A stretch of DNA of 64,000 nucleotides from Pseudoalteromonas luteoviolacea (GTDB lineage: Bacteria > Pseudomonadota > Gammaproteobacteria > Enterobacterales > Alteromonadaceae), in contig NZ_JAGJEH010000010.1 of assembly GCF_018100925.1 (NCBI RefSeq), positions 124,001 through 188,000 of the forward strand. The letters are read 5' to 3'. Numbering within the stretch: position 1 is the first letter of the stretch; each line of letters begins with the position of its first letter. A program made the position numbers and the translations under genes. This document shows positions 15,350 to 22,745 of this stretch, piece after piece. Below the pieces are notes generated by a model, which saw only the letters and a list, made by a program, of their open reading frames with translations, ran no database searches and was not told where the DNA came from.

Positions 15350-15967
15350 ATGTACGAGCATTTAAATCAAGTATCGTCTAACGTATCAACTGAAGTAGCG
15401 AAAAACGTTAGGAAAGATTTAAAACATCATTTTCCACTGGTTAAGTTCTCAGTGAGAAAACGCGGCTATGGGGCTATAGATGTATCATGGACTGACGGGC
15501 CTACAACTGAGCAAGTAGAATCTATCGTAAATAAATATCAACAAGGCTCGTTCAATGGCATGGAAGATATTTACGAGTATTCAATAACTGAATTTAACAC
15601 TATCTATGGTGGTGTAGATTATGTTTTCACAAAACGTTCTTTATCAGATGAGACTATCTCGAAAGCCATTCATTTATTAAAGCTAGAACATGTCGGAAGT
15701 TGTGACGATATACCAACTGTTGACGGTTATAGGCGAGGTGAAGGACTTTCAACGTCACCATTTGATCACTTTAATCCATTTTACTCATGGCAAAGATTGA
15801 TAACTGATAAAGCGAGTGAGCTCGACTTATCCAATGGTTTTAAGCCACATTTAAAAGCTGTGCATACTAATGCTGGTTGGTTTGCTGAGGTTAACGGTGC
15901 GTTCATTGCGGCAACACAGTCAAATGGTGTAAAAGAAGCATTCAGCAAAGCATTACAACTAATCTAG
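15350..15967 (+). CDS. LPD29-domain phage/plasmid protein
   Basis: Encodes 205 aa; ATG at 15350 after AAGGAAAAAGAACA. Residues about 30-75 (VKFSVRKRGYGAIDVSWTDGPTTEQVESIVNKYQQGSFNGMEDIYEY) match the LPD29 domain, found in large polyvalent proteins and small stand-alone proteins of conjugative elements and phages; its biochemical role is unknown. The rest shows no recognised domain. It has its own strong, operator-rich promoter and is closed by a terminator at 15990, so it is a monocistronic unit just before the packaging genes. Confidence 0.75.
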   Translation: MYEHLNQVSSNVSTEVAKNVRKDLKHHFPLVKFSVRKRGYGAIDVSWTDGPTTEQVESIVNKYQQGSFNGMEDIYEYSITEFNTIYGGVDYVFTKRSLSDETISKAIHLLKLEHVGSCDDIPTVDGYRRGEGLSTSPFDHFNPFYSWQRLITDKASELDLSNGFKPHLKAVHTNAGWFAEVNGAFIAATQSNGVKEAFSKALQLI

Positions 15968-15989
15968 TCAAACATTCTCATTGAACAAA

Positions 15990-16017
15990 AGCTCGTCATG
16001 ATGACGGGCTTTTTTTA
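15990..16017 (+). terminator. Rho-independent terminator after the LPD29 gene
   Basis: AGCTCGTCA, three-base loop TGA, TGACGGGCT, then a run of seven T. Nine base pairs with one G-U. Confidence 0.88.
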
Positions 16018-16026
16018 TGCCTTTTC

Positions 16027-16067
16027 AAAATCACTTTTCTGATTTGTCGATTCACTTTATTGATTCT
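16027..16067. promoter_or_regulatory. Two further AATCA-N6-TGATT operators
   Basis: AAAATCACTTTTCTGATTT (from 16027) and GATTCACTTTATTGATTC (from 16049; one arm imperfect), directly after the terminator and about 25 bp apart. Same family as 15261-15335, placed just upstream of the cos candidate. Confidence 0.6.
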
Positions 16068-16242
16068 TTCTTTTGTTTCTAATCTGATACATTATTTTGA
16101 TTTTATCGGGTGCCCCTTAGTAGGTTCTTTTTTAAGGACTTTTTGGAGCAGGGGCGCAGACACGCGGAGAAAGGCCACTCAGAAATTTCAAAAATCAATG
16201 TTCCATATCTTTAAAATTGAGCAAATCAATGCTACTGTGTTT
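16068..16242. other. Non-coding packaging-region candidate
   Basis: A 65-codon open frame at 16060-16257 has no ribosome site and implausible sequence, so I treat the region as non-coding. It contains the GC-rich cos candidate at 16151 flanked by AT-rich runs (TTTTTTAAGGACTTTTT), 0.3 kb upstream of terS where lambda-type phages carry cos. Confidence 0.45.
16151..16167. other. cos: Candidate cosN-like site
   Basis: GGGGCGCAGACACGCGG is a GC island in an AT-rich region. With one gap it parallels the lambda cosN core as I remember it (GGGGCGGCGACCTCGCGG), and it carries a GCG-N6-CGC dyad. It lies 325 bp upstream of terS, the location of cos in lambda-type genomes. Not proven. Confidence 0.4.
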
Positions 16243-16260
16243 GAATCAATAAACTGATTC
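16243..16260. promoter_or_regulatory. AATCA-N6-TGATT operator at the start of the PapB-like gene
   Basis: GAATCAATAAACTGATTC, with perfect 6-bp arms, ends 11 bp before the ATG of the regulator. This placement suggests autorepression. Confidence 0.65.
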
Positions 16261-16271
16261 TAATCAATGAT

Positions 16272-16499
16272 ATGGACATTAAACCTGGCTCATTAAAACA
16301 AGATAAATTCGACCTTTATATAGAACTTACAAACATCAGAAGTAAGACAGTTATCCAAGGATTAAAAATGTCCTTGGTTCTAGGTCTTACTGATGATGAC
16401 GTGATCGAAAATATAGAAGGTCTAACCTCGTCAAACTATCATCGAGGCAAACGCGCGTTTTATAAAGCGTACGAAATCGTAAGGAAGATCAATGAATAA
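16272..16499 (+). CDS. PapB/KorA-like small transcriptional regulator
   Basis: Encodes 75 aa. The text KPGSLKQDKFDLYIELTNIRSKTVIQGLKMSLVLGLTDDDVIENIEGLTSSNYHRGKRAF follows the PapB/FaeA (and distantly TrfB/KorA) plan: a PGS(L/M)-aspartate/glutamate start, the IELTxIRSxxVI helix, then a VLG turn and recognition helix. Those proteins are small DNA-binding regulators of pili operons and of plasmid genes. An AATCA-N6-TGATT dyad sits 11 bp before its start and five more surround the gene upstream, so it is the natural candidate to bind them. It overlaps the terS start by 8 nt. Confidence 0.7.
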   Translation: MDIKPGSLKQDKFDLYIELTNIRSKTVIQGLKMSLVLGLTDDDVIENIEGLTSSNYHRGKRAFYKAYEIVRKINE

Positions 16500-16986
16500 A
16501 GTTAACCAAGCTGAATTAGCTAATTTGTTTGGTGTCACACCTAAAACAATTCGTGAATGGCGTGATGCAGGTATGCCTGACTTGGGGAAAGAAGGGCGCT
16601 CAGTCGTTTATAATTCTCATGCTTGCTTCAATTGGCGTGTTGAGTTTGAGGCAGACCGAACAAAAGAACGCTTTGGTGTTAACCAACAGGAAGCGGGGTC
16701 AATGAATATGATTGAAGCCAAAACCAGAAAAGAATCAGCCCAAGCGTTGTTAGCTGAGTTAGAGTTGGCAAAGGCTTTAGAGCAAGTCGCTAACATTGAC
16801 GACCTTATGCGAAATGTTGCTGACGCACTTCAGGCTGTTCGTGCAAAATTGATAGGTCAATCTAATAGGCTTTCAGGCAGTCTTGCCCATCAGGACCAAG
16901 AGGAAGTGTGTCGTATTTTAGATGAAGATGCAGACGAAACTTTAAAGGCTTTGTCTGACTATTCGCACAAGTATGTTAGAGGGTGA
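16492..16986 (+). CDS. terS: Terminase small subunit, lambda Nu1 type
   Basis: Encodes 164 aa. The N-terminus (VNQAELANLFGVTPKTIREWRDAGMP) is the winged-HTH of the Nu1 family that recognises the cos region, followed by a Lys/Glu-rich helical middle (IEAKTRKESAQALLAELELAKA) for oligomerisation and a C-terminal part that should contact TerL. Length is close to lambda gpNu1 (181 aa). Unusually it is separated from terL by 1.8 kb containing a cargo gene and a regulator. Confidence 0.88.
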   Translation: MNKVNQAELANLFGVTPKTIREWRDAGMPDLGKEGRSVVYNSHACFNWRVEFEADRTKERFGVNQQEAGSMNMIEAKTRKESAQALLAELELAKALEQVANIDDLMRNVADALQAVRAKLIGQSNRLSGSLAHQDQEEVCRILDEDADETLKALSDYSHKYVRG

Positions 16987-17045
16987 ATTGCGTGTTAGTA
17001 TGCTCCTGATTTGAAATATAATTAATTAAAATAGTTGAGGTTTAA

Positions 17046-18407
17046 ATGGACGTTAGAGTATTTTCTTTAGAGGAACAAAAAAGGAAGATTTACAGTGGTA
17101 AAACACGAAAGTATTTTGAGGAAGTGTATAAAACATATGCTACTGGGTGCCATCGCTCAGCAACTGTAATGCTATGGTCGGTAGTTGTATGCGATATCAT
17201 TTTTAAGCTGCAAGAATTAAGAGATCTGCACGCAGACTCAAGTGCAAAAGGAATTCTAAAAGAAATTGAAAAGTTACAAAAAGCAGACCCTTATTCACCT
17301 AAGTGGGAGAAGGAGCTGGTTAAGCTAGTTTTCGAACGTACACAGTTATTGGATACAGCTTCATATCATAAAATTTGCATGATTCAAGAACATAGACACC
17401 TGTCTGCGCATCCAGTTATTAGTGATGAAGATACTCTATTTGAGCCTACAGAAGATATGGTGCGAAGTGACATTAGGAATAGTGTCGAAGTTCTCCTGTG
17501 TAAACCTCCATTTCTAACACAAAAAATCTTGTTCACAATCTTGGCTGATTTGGAAAAAGTTAAAGATTTATTTCCGGAAGACAGACCACTACTAAAGTAT
17601 TTGAACTCTAAATATCTCAATTCTGTAAATACAGAAATAAAAGTAAAACTCTTTAGAGGGCTGTGGAAAATTGCATTCAGGTCTGAAGATGAAAAAGCTA
17701 ATGAAAATAGAGATATTAATGTACGAGTGCTTAAAATTTTGTTTAAGCAAGAAAGTCATTCAATACTTGAATCTATAAAACAGGACCCTTCTCATTACTC
17801 AAGAGTTTCAGAAAGCCCTGAGATAATAACAGCTATGATCGAATTTTTGTCATTTGAACGTGAAATGTATTTAGCTTTAAATGATGCTGTAAAGGAGTTG
17901 ATTAGACCAATTTTGGCAAAGGATATCTCGCTATTTGGGGTAGCTTTTTTCATATCTCAATCACCGCAAGAGCACCTAATTAAATTTATAAATTTAATCA
18001 ACGAAAAGCTGTATAAGAAGTATGGAAGTCCAGGTAATTATTTAACACTATCACAAAGAAGAACTTTGAAGTCTGTGGTTGATGAGTTCGGATTGGACAG
18101 TGAATTTAGGCTTTTCGGTATAGCTTGTTACAACAATAGTTCAGACTTTGATCGTGCAGATATGTACTTTGAAAGATATATAGAGCCTAATTTAAAGCGG
18201 TATACTGCTGACGAGATTCTGGTTTTACTCAAAGGTGCTAATACAAATAATCAGTGTTATTGGCGAAACCGAAGTGATATTGATATGTTAAAAGTGCTTA
18301 AGATTGCGAAAAACCTTTTAGTCGAAGATTATGATTTTTCTCAGTACACAAATTTACCTATTGATAAACTTGAAGAAGAAATTGAAGTTATTGAGGGTGA
18401 TACTTAA
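17046..18407 (+). CDS. HEPN-motif protein, candidate antiphage cargo gene
   Basis: Encodes 453 aa; ATG at 17046 after TTGAGGTTTAA. Residues about 20-125 look like a HEPN helical bundle: YFEEVYKTYATGCHRSATVMLWSVVVCDIIFKL followed by EHRHLSAHPV, where Arg117 and His122 give the Rx4H catalytic motif of HEPN ribonucleases. The remaining 330 residues are helical with no recognised domain. The gene is more AT-rich than its neighbours and is wedged between terS and terL, which are normally adjacent, so it looks like an acquired moron. HEPN proteins of this size occur among abortive-infection systems; an RNase role here is inference. Confidence 0.72.
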   Translation: MDVRVFSLEEQKRKIYSGKTRKYFEEVYKTYATGCHRSATVMLWSVVVCDIIFKLQELRDLHADSSAKGILKEIEKLQKADPYSPKWEKELVKLVFERTQLLDTASYHKICMIQEHRHLSAHPVISDEDTLFEPTEDMVRSDIRNSVEVLLCKPPFLTQKILFTILADLEKVKDLFPEDRPLLKYLNSKYLNSVNTEIKVKLFRGLWKIAFRSEDEKANENRDINVRVLKILFKQESHSILESIKQDPSHYSRVSESPEIITAMIEFLSFEREMYLALNDAVKELIRPILAKDISLFGVAFFISQSPQEHLIKFINLINEKLYKKYGSPGNYLTLSQRRTLKSVVDEFGLDSEFRLFGIACYNNSSDFDRADMYFERYIEPNLKRYTADEILVLLKGANTNNQCYWRNRSDIDMLKVLKIAKNLLVEDYDFSQYTNLPIDKLEEEIEVIEGDT

Positions 18408-18422
18408 CGCTGTAACTGCGCC

Positions 18423-18665
18423 TTAACGCACCCCATCAATTTCTTTTATCCTTTCAACAATAGCTGCTTTCTCTTCCATAGCTTTGAACGCGGGGGATAG
18501 GTTTGGTCCTTTAACCCCGTTTAAAGTTGCTGCAATCTTTTTGTCTATACCTCTAACGTAATAGTCTTGCAGTGCCCCGATAACATCTTCACTGGTAATC
18601 TTTGTTAGGCTCAATATTAATTCAAACCGTTCAGGTGATTGTGTTCCTTTGAATAGATATCGCAT
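18423..18665 (-). CDS. Second PapB/KorA-like small regulator
   Basis: Encodes 80 aa on the minus strand inside the otherwise plus-strand late region. SPERFELILSLTKITSEDVIGALQDYYVRGIDKKIAATLNGVKGPNLSPAFKAME has the same plan as the 16272 product (FELILSLTxITSEDVI helix, YYVRG turn, recognition helix), and GVKGPNLSPAFKAM resembles the KorA/TrfB recognition segment. It is divergent from terL, and the intergenic space carries a pair of 18-bp inverted operators, so autoregulation and control of late genes are the likely jobs. Confidence 0.68.
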   Translation of the reverse strand: MRYLFKGTQSPERFELILSLTKITSEDVIGALQDYYVRGIDKKIAATLNGVKGPNLSPAFKAMEEKAAIVERIKEIDGVR

Positions 18666-18714
18666 AAATAATTATTAGTTAACTCATAATTATTTTGCAC
18701 TTTATCAAACGTAT

Positions 18715-18743
18715 TTGCATAACTCAAATGTTGCACATATGAT
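18715..18743 (+). promoter_or_regulatory. Promoter of terL / late genes
   Basis: TTGCAT (18715-18720), 17-bp spacer, TATGAT (18738-18743), expected start about 18750. Both hexamers are within the operator C/D block. Confidence 0.7.
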
Positions 18744-18770
18744 GTTGTTATTTGCAACATTTGAGTTATG
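18717..18770. promoter_or_regulatory. Operators C and D: perfect 18-bp inverted repeat at terL
   Basis: CATAACTCAAATGTTGCA (18718-18735) and its exact reverse complement TGCAACATTTGAGTTATG (18753-18770), separated by 17 bp. Arm C covers the -35 and spacer of the terL promoter, arm D lies at the expected transcript start. Same family as sites A, B and E. Confidence 0.82.
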
Positions 18771-18772
18771 TA

Positions 18773-20761
18773 GTGGGTGTAGTAAAAGACGTCCTTATAA
18801 CCAGTCCTGAAGCTATCGAAAAGATAGAGGTAGACTTAACCGATATCTTTCGTACATGTCTGCGACCACCACCTAAATTAGATCTAGTTGAATGGGCTGA
18901 TACATATCGATATTTACCAGATAACAGTGCTGAATCTGGACGGTGGAAAACAGGTCGAGTTGAAGTCGCACGGCAACCAATGCTGAGCATTTCCAATCCT
19001 GTGGTTCAGGAAGTGACCGTGATGGCGTGCATTCAGTTGGTAAAAACTGAACTGATGCTCAATACGGCAATGTATTACATGCATCAAGAGCCGTCACCGA
19101 TCATGTACATAGCACCTAATGAAAAGTTAGCTGAAGCATGGTCCAAAGAGCGACTAGTTAAATCCGTAAACGCTACACCTGTGACTGCGGATATCTTTTC
19201 TGATAATCGCCGGGGTGAAGGTAACACCATATTGCAAAAGCAGTACCCCGGCGGTCAAATCTCCATTGTATCAGCACGTAACCCCGGCGATTTAGCAATG
19301 CGTGCTTGTATGATCATGCTGTTCGATGAAGTTGATAAATACCCATACAACGTTGGCGCTGGTTCCGGCGGTTCCGGCGGGGAGGGTGACTCTATTGCTG
19401 TTGGCTGGGGCCGTTCAACAACATACGGAAAGCGAGCGAAAAAAGTTGTCGCTTGTTCCCCCACAGTTGAGGGTAGGTCTCGCGTAGCTAAAGAATACAA
19501 AAACTCAAATCAGTCTGTTTTCCTTCAGCCTTGCCCCCATTGTGATCATGCAAAAACACTCACATGGCCTGATGTGTACATCCCCAAAAATGACAAAGGA
19601 GAGTTTTTACACGAAGATGCAGCTATTAGATGTTCAGAATGCGGTGCGTTGTGGACCGAAGCAGACAGGCTCAAGTCTATTCGTAACGGTTACTGGGTAG
19701 CAACGAAGCCTGAAATAACCTGGCACCATGGTTATAAAGTTTCTTCATTGGCTAGCCCGTTTACCCCAGTAACAACCCTCGCAAAAGAGTTCTCAGATGC
19801 TCAAGGAAACCCCGAGTCACTTAAAGCTTTTTATAACACTAGAATGGCTGAGACCTGGAAAGAAGTTAGCGATCAGCCTGATCATGAACGCCTTTATGAA
19901 CGCCGTGAAGCCTACAAAATTGGGATTGTCCCTCGTGGTGGATTGTTCTTAACGTGTGGTATTGATGTACAAAAAGGTTATCTAGTTTATGAGGTTGTTG
20001 CGTGGGGTCGACGTAAGGAAAACTGGTCGATTGAAAAAGGAGTGATACCCGGTCACATCTCAGAAGACGAAACACACGAGCGATTACGAGAGTTTTTAGA
20101 TCGGACTTTTACTAACTGTATCGGTGTTGAAATGCCGATGTTGAAGACCTGCATTGACTCAGGTTATGAAACACAGCAAGTCTATAACTTCGTTCGTAAC
20201 TACGGAAGTTCGAGAGTCGTTGCAGTTAAAGGAGAGAAGGACGAAAACTTATCGACAATCCTCGGTACACCAAAACCAGTCGATATTAACTTAGACGGTA
20301 AACGTATCAGCAATGGGACCATGTTGTGGCACGTAGGCGGCTCAGTCATCAAAGAGGAGTTTTACCGCTGGTTAAACCTGAAAAAACCAACTGACGAAGC
20401 TTTGGCAACAGGTAACGGCTTCCCCTCGGGTTATTGTCATTACCCAATGTATGACGAGGAGTTTTTCTTACAGATCACCGCTGAACAGCACGTAATGCTG
20501 ACGGATAACCGAGGATTTCAAACTTATCAATGGCAAAAAGTCCGTGATGATAACCATTTCTTAGATTGCCGAGTATATGCGCGTGCCGGTGCGTCAATGC
20601 TGCAAATTGACCGTATGAAAGATGCCGACTGGAACAGTCTAGAAACTAAGTATTATCCGGATTTATCGCCGGATGAAGTTGAAGAAAAAACCCCTGAACC
20701 TAAACCAGTTAGTAAAAAACCGACCCGAAAAAAGAAACGAGAAGGATGGATAAAGCGATGA
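18773..20761 (+). CDS. terL: Terminase large subunit, lambda GpA family
   Basis: Encodes 662 aa from the GTG at 18773, the first start lying after the operator, with a weak GAG 7 nt upstream; a TTG at 18752 would place operator D in the coding region. The GpA plan is visible: LRPPPKLDLVEWADTYRYL at the N-terminus, ATPase region with Walker B-like MIMLFDEVDKYP near residue 180, a zinc-ribbon (CPHC...CSEC) near 255-295, and the C-terminal nuclease with LTCGIDVQKGYLVYEV, GVEMPMLKTCIDSG and later acidic motifs. The C-terminus is Lys/Pro-rich. It cuts cos and drives DNA packaging with TerS. Its stop overlaps the next start (ATGA). Confidence 0.9.
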   Translation: MGVVKDVLITSPEAIEKIEVDLTDIFRTCLRPPPKLDLVEWADTYRYLPDNSAESGRWKTGRVEVARQPMLSISNPVVQEVTVMACIQLVKTELMLNTAMYYMHQEPSPIMYIAPNEKLAEAWSKERLVKSVNATPVTADIFSDNRRGEGNTILQKQYPGGQISIVSARNPGDLAMRACMIMLFDEVDKYPYNVGAGSGGSGGEGDSIAVGWGRSTTYGKRAKKVVACSPTVEGRSRVAKEYKNSNQSVFLQPCPHCDHAKTLTWPDVYIPKNDKGEFLHEDAAIRCSECGALWTEADRLKSIRNGYWVATKPEITWHHGYKVSSLASPFTPVTTLAKEFSDAQGNPESLKAFYNTRMAETWKEVSDQPDHERLYERREAYKIGIVPRGGLFLTCGIDVQKGYLVYEVVAWGRRKENWSIEKGVIPGHISEDETHERLREFLDRTFTNCIGVEMPMLKTCIDSGYETQQVYNFVRNYGSSRVVAVKGEKDENLSTILGTPKPVDINLDGKRISNGTMLWHVGGSVIKEEFYRWLNLKKPTDEALATGNGFPSGYCHYPMYDEEFFLQITAEQHVMLTDNRGFQTYQWQKVRDDNHFLDCRVYARAGASMLQIDRMKDADWNSLETKYYPDLSPDEVEEKTPEPKPVSKKPTRKKKREGWIKR

Positions 20762-20952
20762 ACGAAAAACAAAACTATTTAGCGAGATTGGAAAAAGCGT
20801 ATTACTCAGGTGCTCTGAAAGTTCGTGAAGGTGATCAATGGATTGAGTTTCAAAGTGCTAAAGAGTTACGTATTGCAATCGCAGATTTAAAGCGAGAGTT
20901 AGCGGGAAGTACAGTAAGAAGAAAGCAAATAATCTCAAGCAATGGTTACTAA
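20758..20952 (+). CDS. gpW-like head-tail joining protein
   Basis: Encodes 64 aa from the ATG overlapping the terL stop (an ATG at 20746 would add four residues). NYLARLEKAYYSGALKVREGDQWIEFQSAKELRIAIADLKREL matches the lambda gpW fold, with two helices flanking a small beta hairpin. In lambda, gpW sits between gpA and the portal gpB, exactly as here. Confidence 0.8.
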   Translation: MNEKQNYLARLEKAYYSGALKVREGDQWIEFQSAKELRIAIADLKRELAGSTVRRKQIISSNGY

Positions 20953-20955
20953 CAA

Positions 20956-20984
20956 TTGACCAAATCATAAAACCCGTTTATTCT
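20956..20984 (+). promoter_or_regulatory. Promoter upstream of the portal gene
   Basis: TTGACC (20956-20961), 17-bp spacer, TATTCT (20979-20984), with the expected start about 20991, at the first base of operator E. Confidence 0.65.
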
Positions 20985-20991
20985 GTCTAAA

Positions 20992-21011
20992 TTGCAACAA
21001 AATAGTTATGC
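20992..21011. promoter_or_regulatory. Operator E (reverse orientation) before the portal gene
   Basis: TTGCAACAAAATAGTTATGC, the reverse complement of GCATAACTATTTTGTTGCAA, same family as A-D. It lies at the expected +1 of the portal promoter. Confidence 0.7.
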
Positions 21012-21028
21012 AGTTTTGGGGTTTTTAG

Positions 21029-22543
21029 ATGGAAATTTGGGATAGGGTTGTTAGTTTTTTTAGCGCAACAAAAGCATTGAAAAATGCACAAGCTCGTGCT
21101 GCTATTAAGCTATTAGACCGTCAATACGATATCTCATCGAAAAGCCCTCGCAACAATGGTTGGAAGCGCCCTAAAACAAACGCATCACAAGAAGTAAGCG
21201 CGGCACTAAATGACGCCATGGCTAGTGGACAGGAGTTATGCAGGAACAATCCATTAGCAAAACGCGCAAAACGAGTGATTGCAGCTAGTACTGTTGGTGC
21301 GGGTATTCGAGTTAAGTTTATTCACGAAGACGGGAAGCCCAACAGAAAGCAAAAGCGCAAATTAATTAAGCTCAACAAAAAATGGAAACGTTGGGCTAAA
21401 AAGAAAACGTGTGATTTCGATGGTCATCATACGTTCTATGGTCTTCAGTTCCTTTGGATGTCGACTATTGTTGAATCAGGCGGTGTTTTCATCAGGAAGC
21501 ACATAACACCGTTAGGTGAATTGGAACTACAAAGTTTTGAACAGTCTCATTTAGACCGTTCAAAGTCGAGCACAGGTACAGACACGGATGTCGACATTAT
21601 CGATGGTATGGAGTATCGCAATGGTAAACTGGTTGGTTACTGGTTGTATGACACTCCAACCCAAACAATAGCACACAGACATCACCGAAAATCAGAGTTT
21701 TATTCGGTCAATGACGTTGTACATATCTACTTGAAAGAACGTGCAGGACAGCACTTAGGTATCACCTGGTTTGATGCATCAGCAAACATTCTACGAAACT
21801 ACGAGATATATAAAGACGCTAAGTTGATGCAACAGCAAATCGCCGCTTGTTTTGCCTTGTTTGTTGAAGAATCGGCTAGCGCTGGTGGTTTAGCTGGCGA
21901 TTCAGACAGTGAACTACCTGAAGAAGTGTCACCAGGGATGATTGAGAAGGTCGCGAACGGCCAAACCCCACATGTTGTGACACCACCGAAAGCCGACGCA
22001 TCAACTAATTTCGATATCAGCTTAAAAAGGGATGTTGCTGTTGGTGTAGGTACTACATACGAATCAATGACTGGTGATAATTCTCAAACCAACTTTGCGT
22101 CAGGTCGTATGGGTCGTATCGAGTTTCATCAACAATTAGACATTTATCAGCACATCATGCTTGAACCAGCATTAGACATTATCGCTGGCTGGTTCATGGA
22201 CCAATTCGAGCTACAAGACAGGTCAATTAATTCAACAGAAGAATTTGAAGCTAGCTGGACATTCCCGCCGAGGTTATCAGTCGATCCAAAAGTGGACTTT
22301 GACCACATCATGTCACAAGTCAGAAATGGCATGTTGTCACCGAGTCAAGCGGCGCAAAAGCTTGGTCGAGACTTTATGGCGATCATAGAGCGATGGAAAG
22401 AAGACAAAGAATTGCTAGATGGTCTGCCATTCGATTTTGACCCTTCGATGTTTTCAAGTGCTGGTAATCAGATTGATGAAAATGACACAGCAAGTGGTGC
22501 TGTAAAAACTAAATCGGAGGGTCAAAACGATGATCAGGACTGA
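21029..22543 (+). CDS. Portal protein, lambda gpB family
   Basis: Encodes 504 aa, about the size of lambda gpB (533). The features are the RQYDISSKSPRNNGWKRP N-terminus, NNPLAKRAKRVIAASTVGAGIRV, the GVFIRKH and LESFEQSHLDRS-like segments, DVVHIYLKERAGQHLGITWF and the C-terminal LSPSQAAQKLGRDFMAIIERWKEDKE, all typical of the PF05136 portal family. It forms the dodecameric DNA channel at the packaging vertex. It has its own promoter and operator. Confidence 0.9.
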   Translation: MEIWDRVVSFFSATKALKNAQARAAIKLLDRQYDISSKSPRNNGWKRPKTNASQEVSAALNDAMASGQELCRNNPLAKRAKRVIAASTVGAGIRVKFIHEDGKPNRKQKRKLIKLNKKWKRWAKKKTCDFDGHHTFYGLQFLWMSTIVESGGVFIRKHITPLGELELQSFEQSHLDRSKSSTGTDTDVDIIDGMEYRNGKLVGYWLYDTPTQTIAHRHHRKSEFYSVNDVVHIYLKERAGQHLGITWFDASANILRNYEIYKDAKLMQQQIAACFALFVEESASAGGLAGDSDSELPEEVSPGMIEKVANGQTPHVVTPPKADASTNFDISLKRDVAVGVGTTYESMTGDNSQTNFASGRMGRIEFHQQLDIYQHIMLEPALDIIAGWFMDQFELQDRSINSTEEFEASWTFPPRLSVDPKVDFDHIMSQVRNGMLSPSQAAQKLGRDFMAIIERWKEDKELLDGLPFDFDPSMFSSAGNQIDENDTASGAVKTKSEGQNDDQD

Positions 22544-22745
22544 TGTCGCAGCGTCAGTTTCTGCCAGCACATCGGGTGTTGGTGGTGTAACAGTCGCGTC
22601 AGGGTTACTTGAGAATATCAGTGTTTACGCGCCATTGATCGGGTTATTAATTTCGTTCATCTCCCTGATCCTTTCAGTGGTGTTTTTTTTAATGAGTAGG
22701 GCTGATGCAAAGCGACAAGGAGACAAAACAGATGCCAACAAATAA
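22530..22745 (+). CDS. Small TM protein, possible holin
   Basis: Encodes 71 aa with a strongly hydrophobic stretch (VYAPLIGLLISFISLILSVVFFLM, about 24 residues), possibly a second weaker span in the Ala/Ser/Val-rich N-terminus, and a short charged tail (SRADAKRQGDKTDANK). It overlaps both the portal and the protease-capsid genes. Size and charge pattern fit class II/III holins, and no other holin candidate adjoins the endolysin at the far end, but the position among head genes is unusual for a lysis gene. Confidence 0.6.
   Translation: MIRTDVAASVSASTSGVGGVTVASGLLENISVYAPLIGLLISFISLILSVVFFLMSRADAKRQGDKTDANK

Noticed and set aside
16060..16257. 65-codon plus-strand frame before the PapB-like gene
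   Set aside because: No ribosome site, spans operators and the cos candidate, and the product has no protein-like pattern.
18741..18812. ATG-ATG start just upstream of the terL frame
   Set aside because: It is in another frame and stops after 23 codons.
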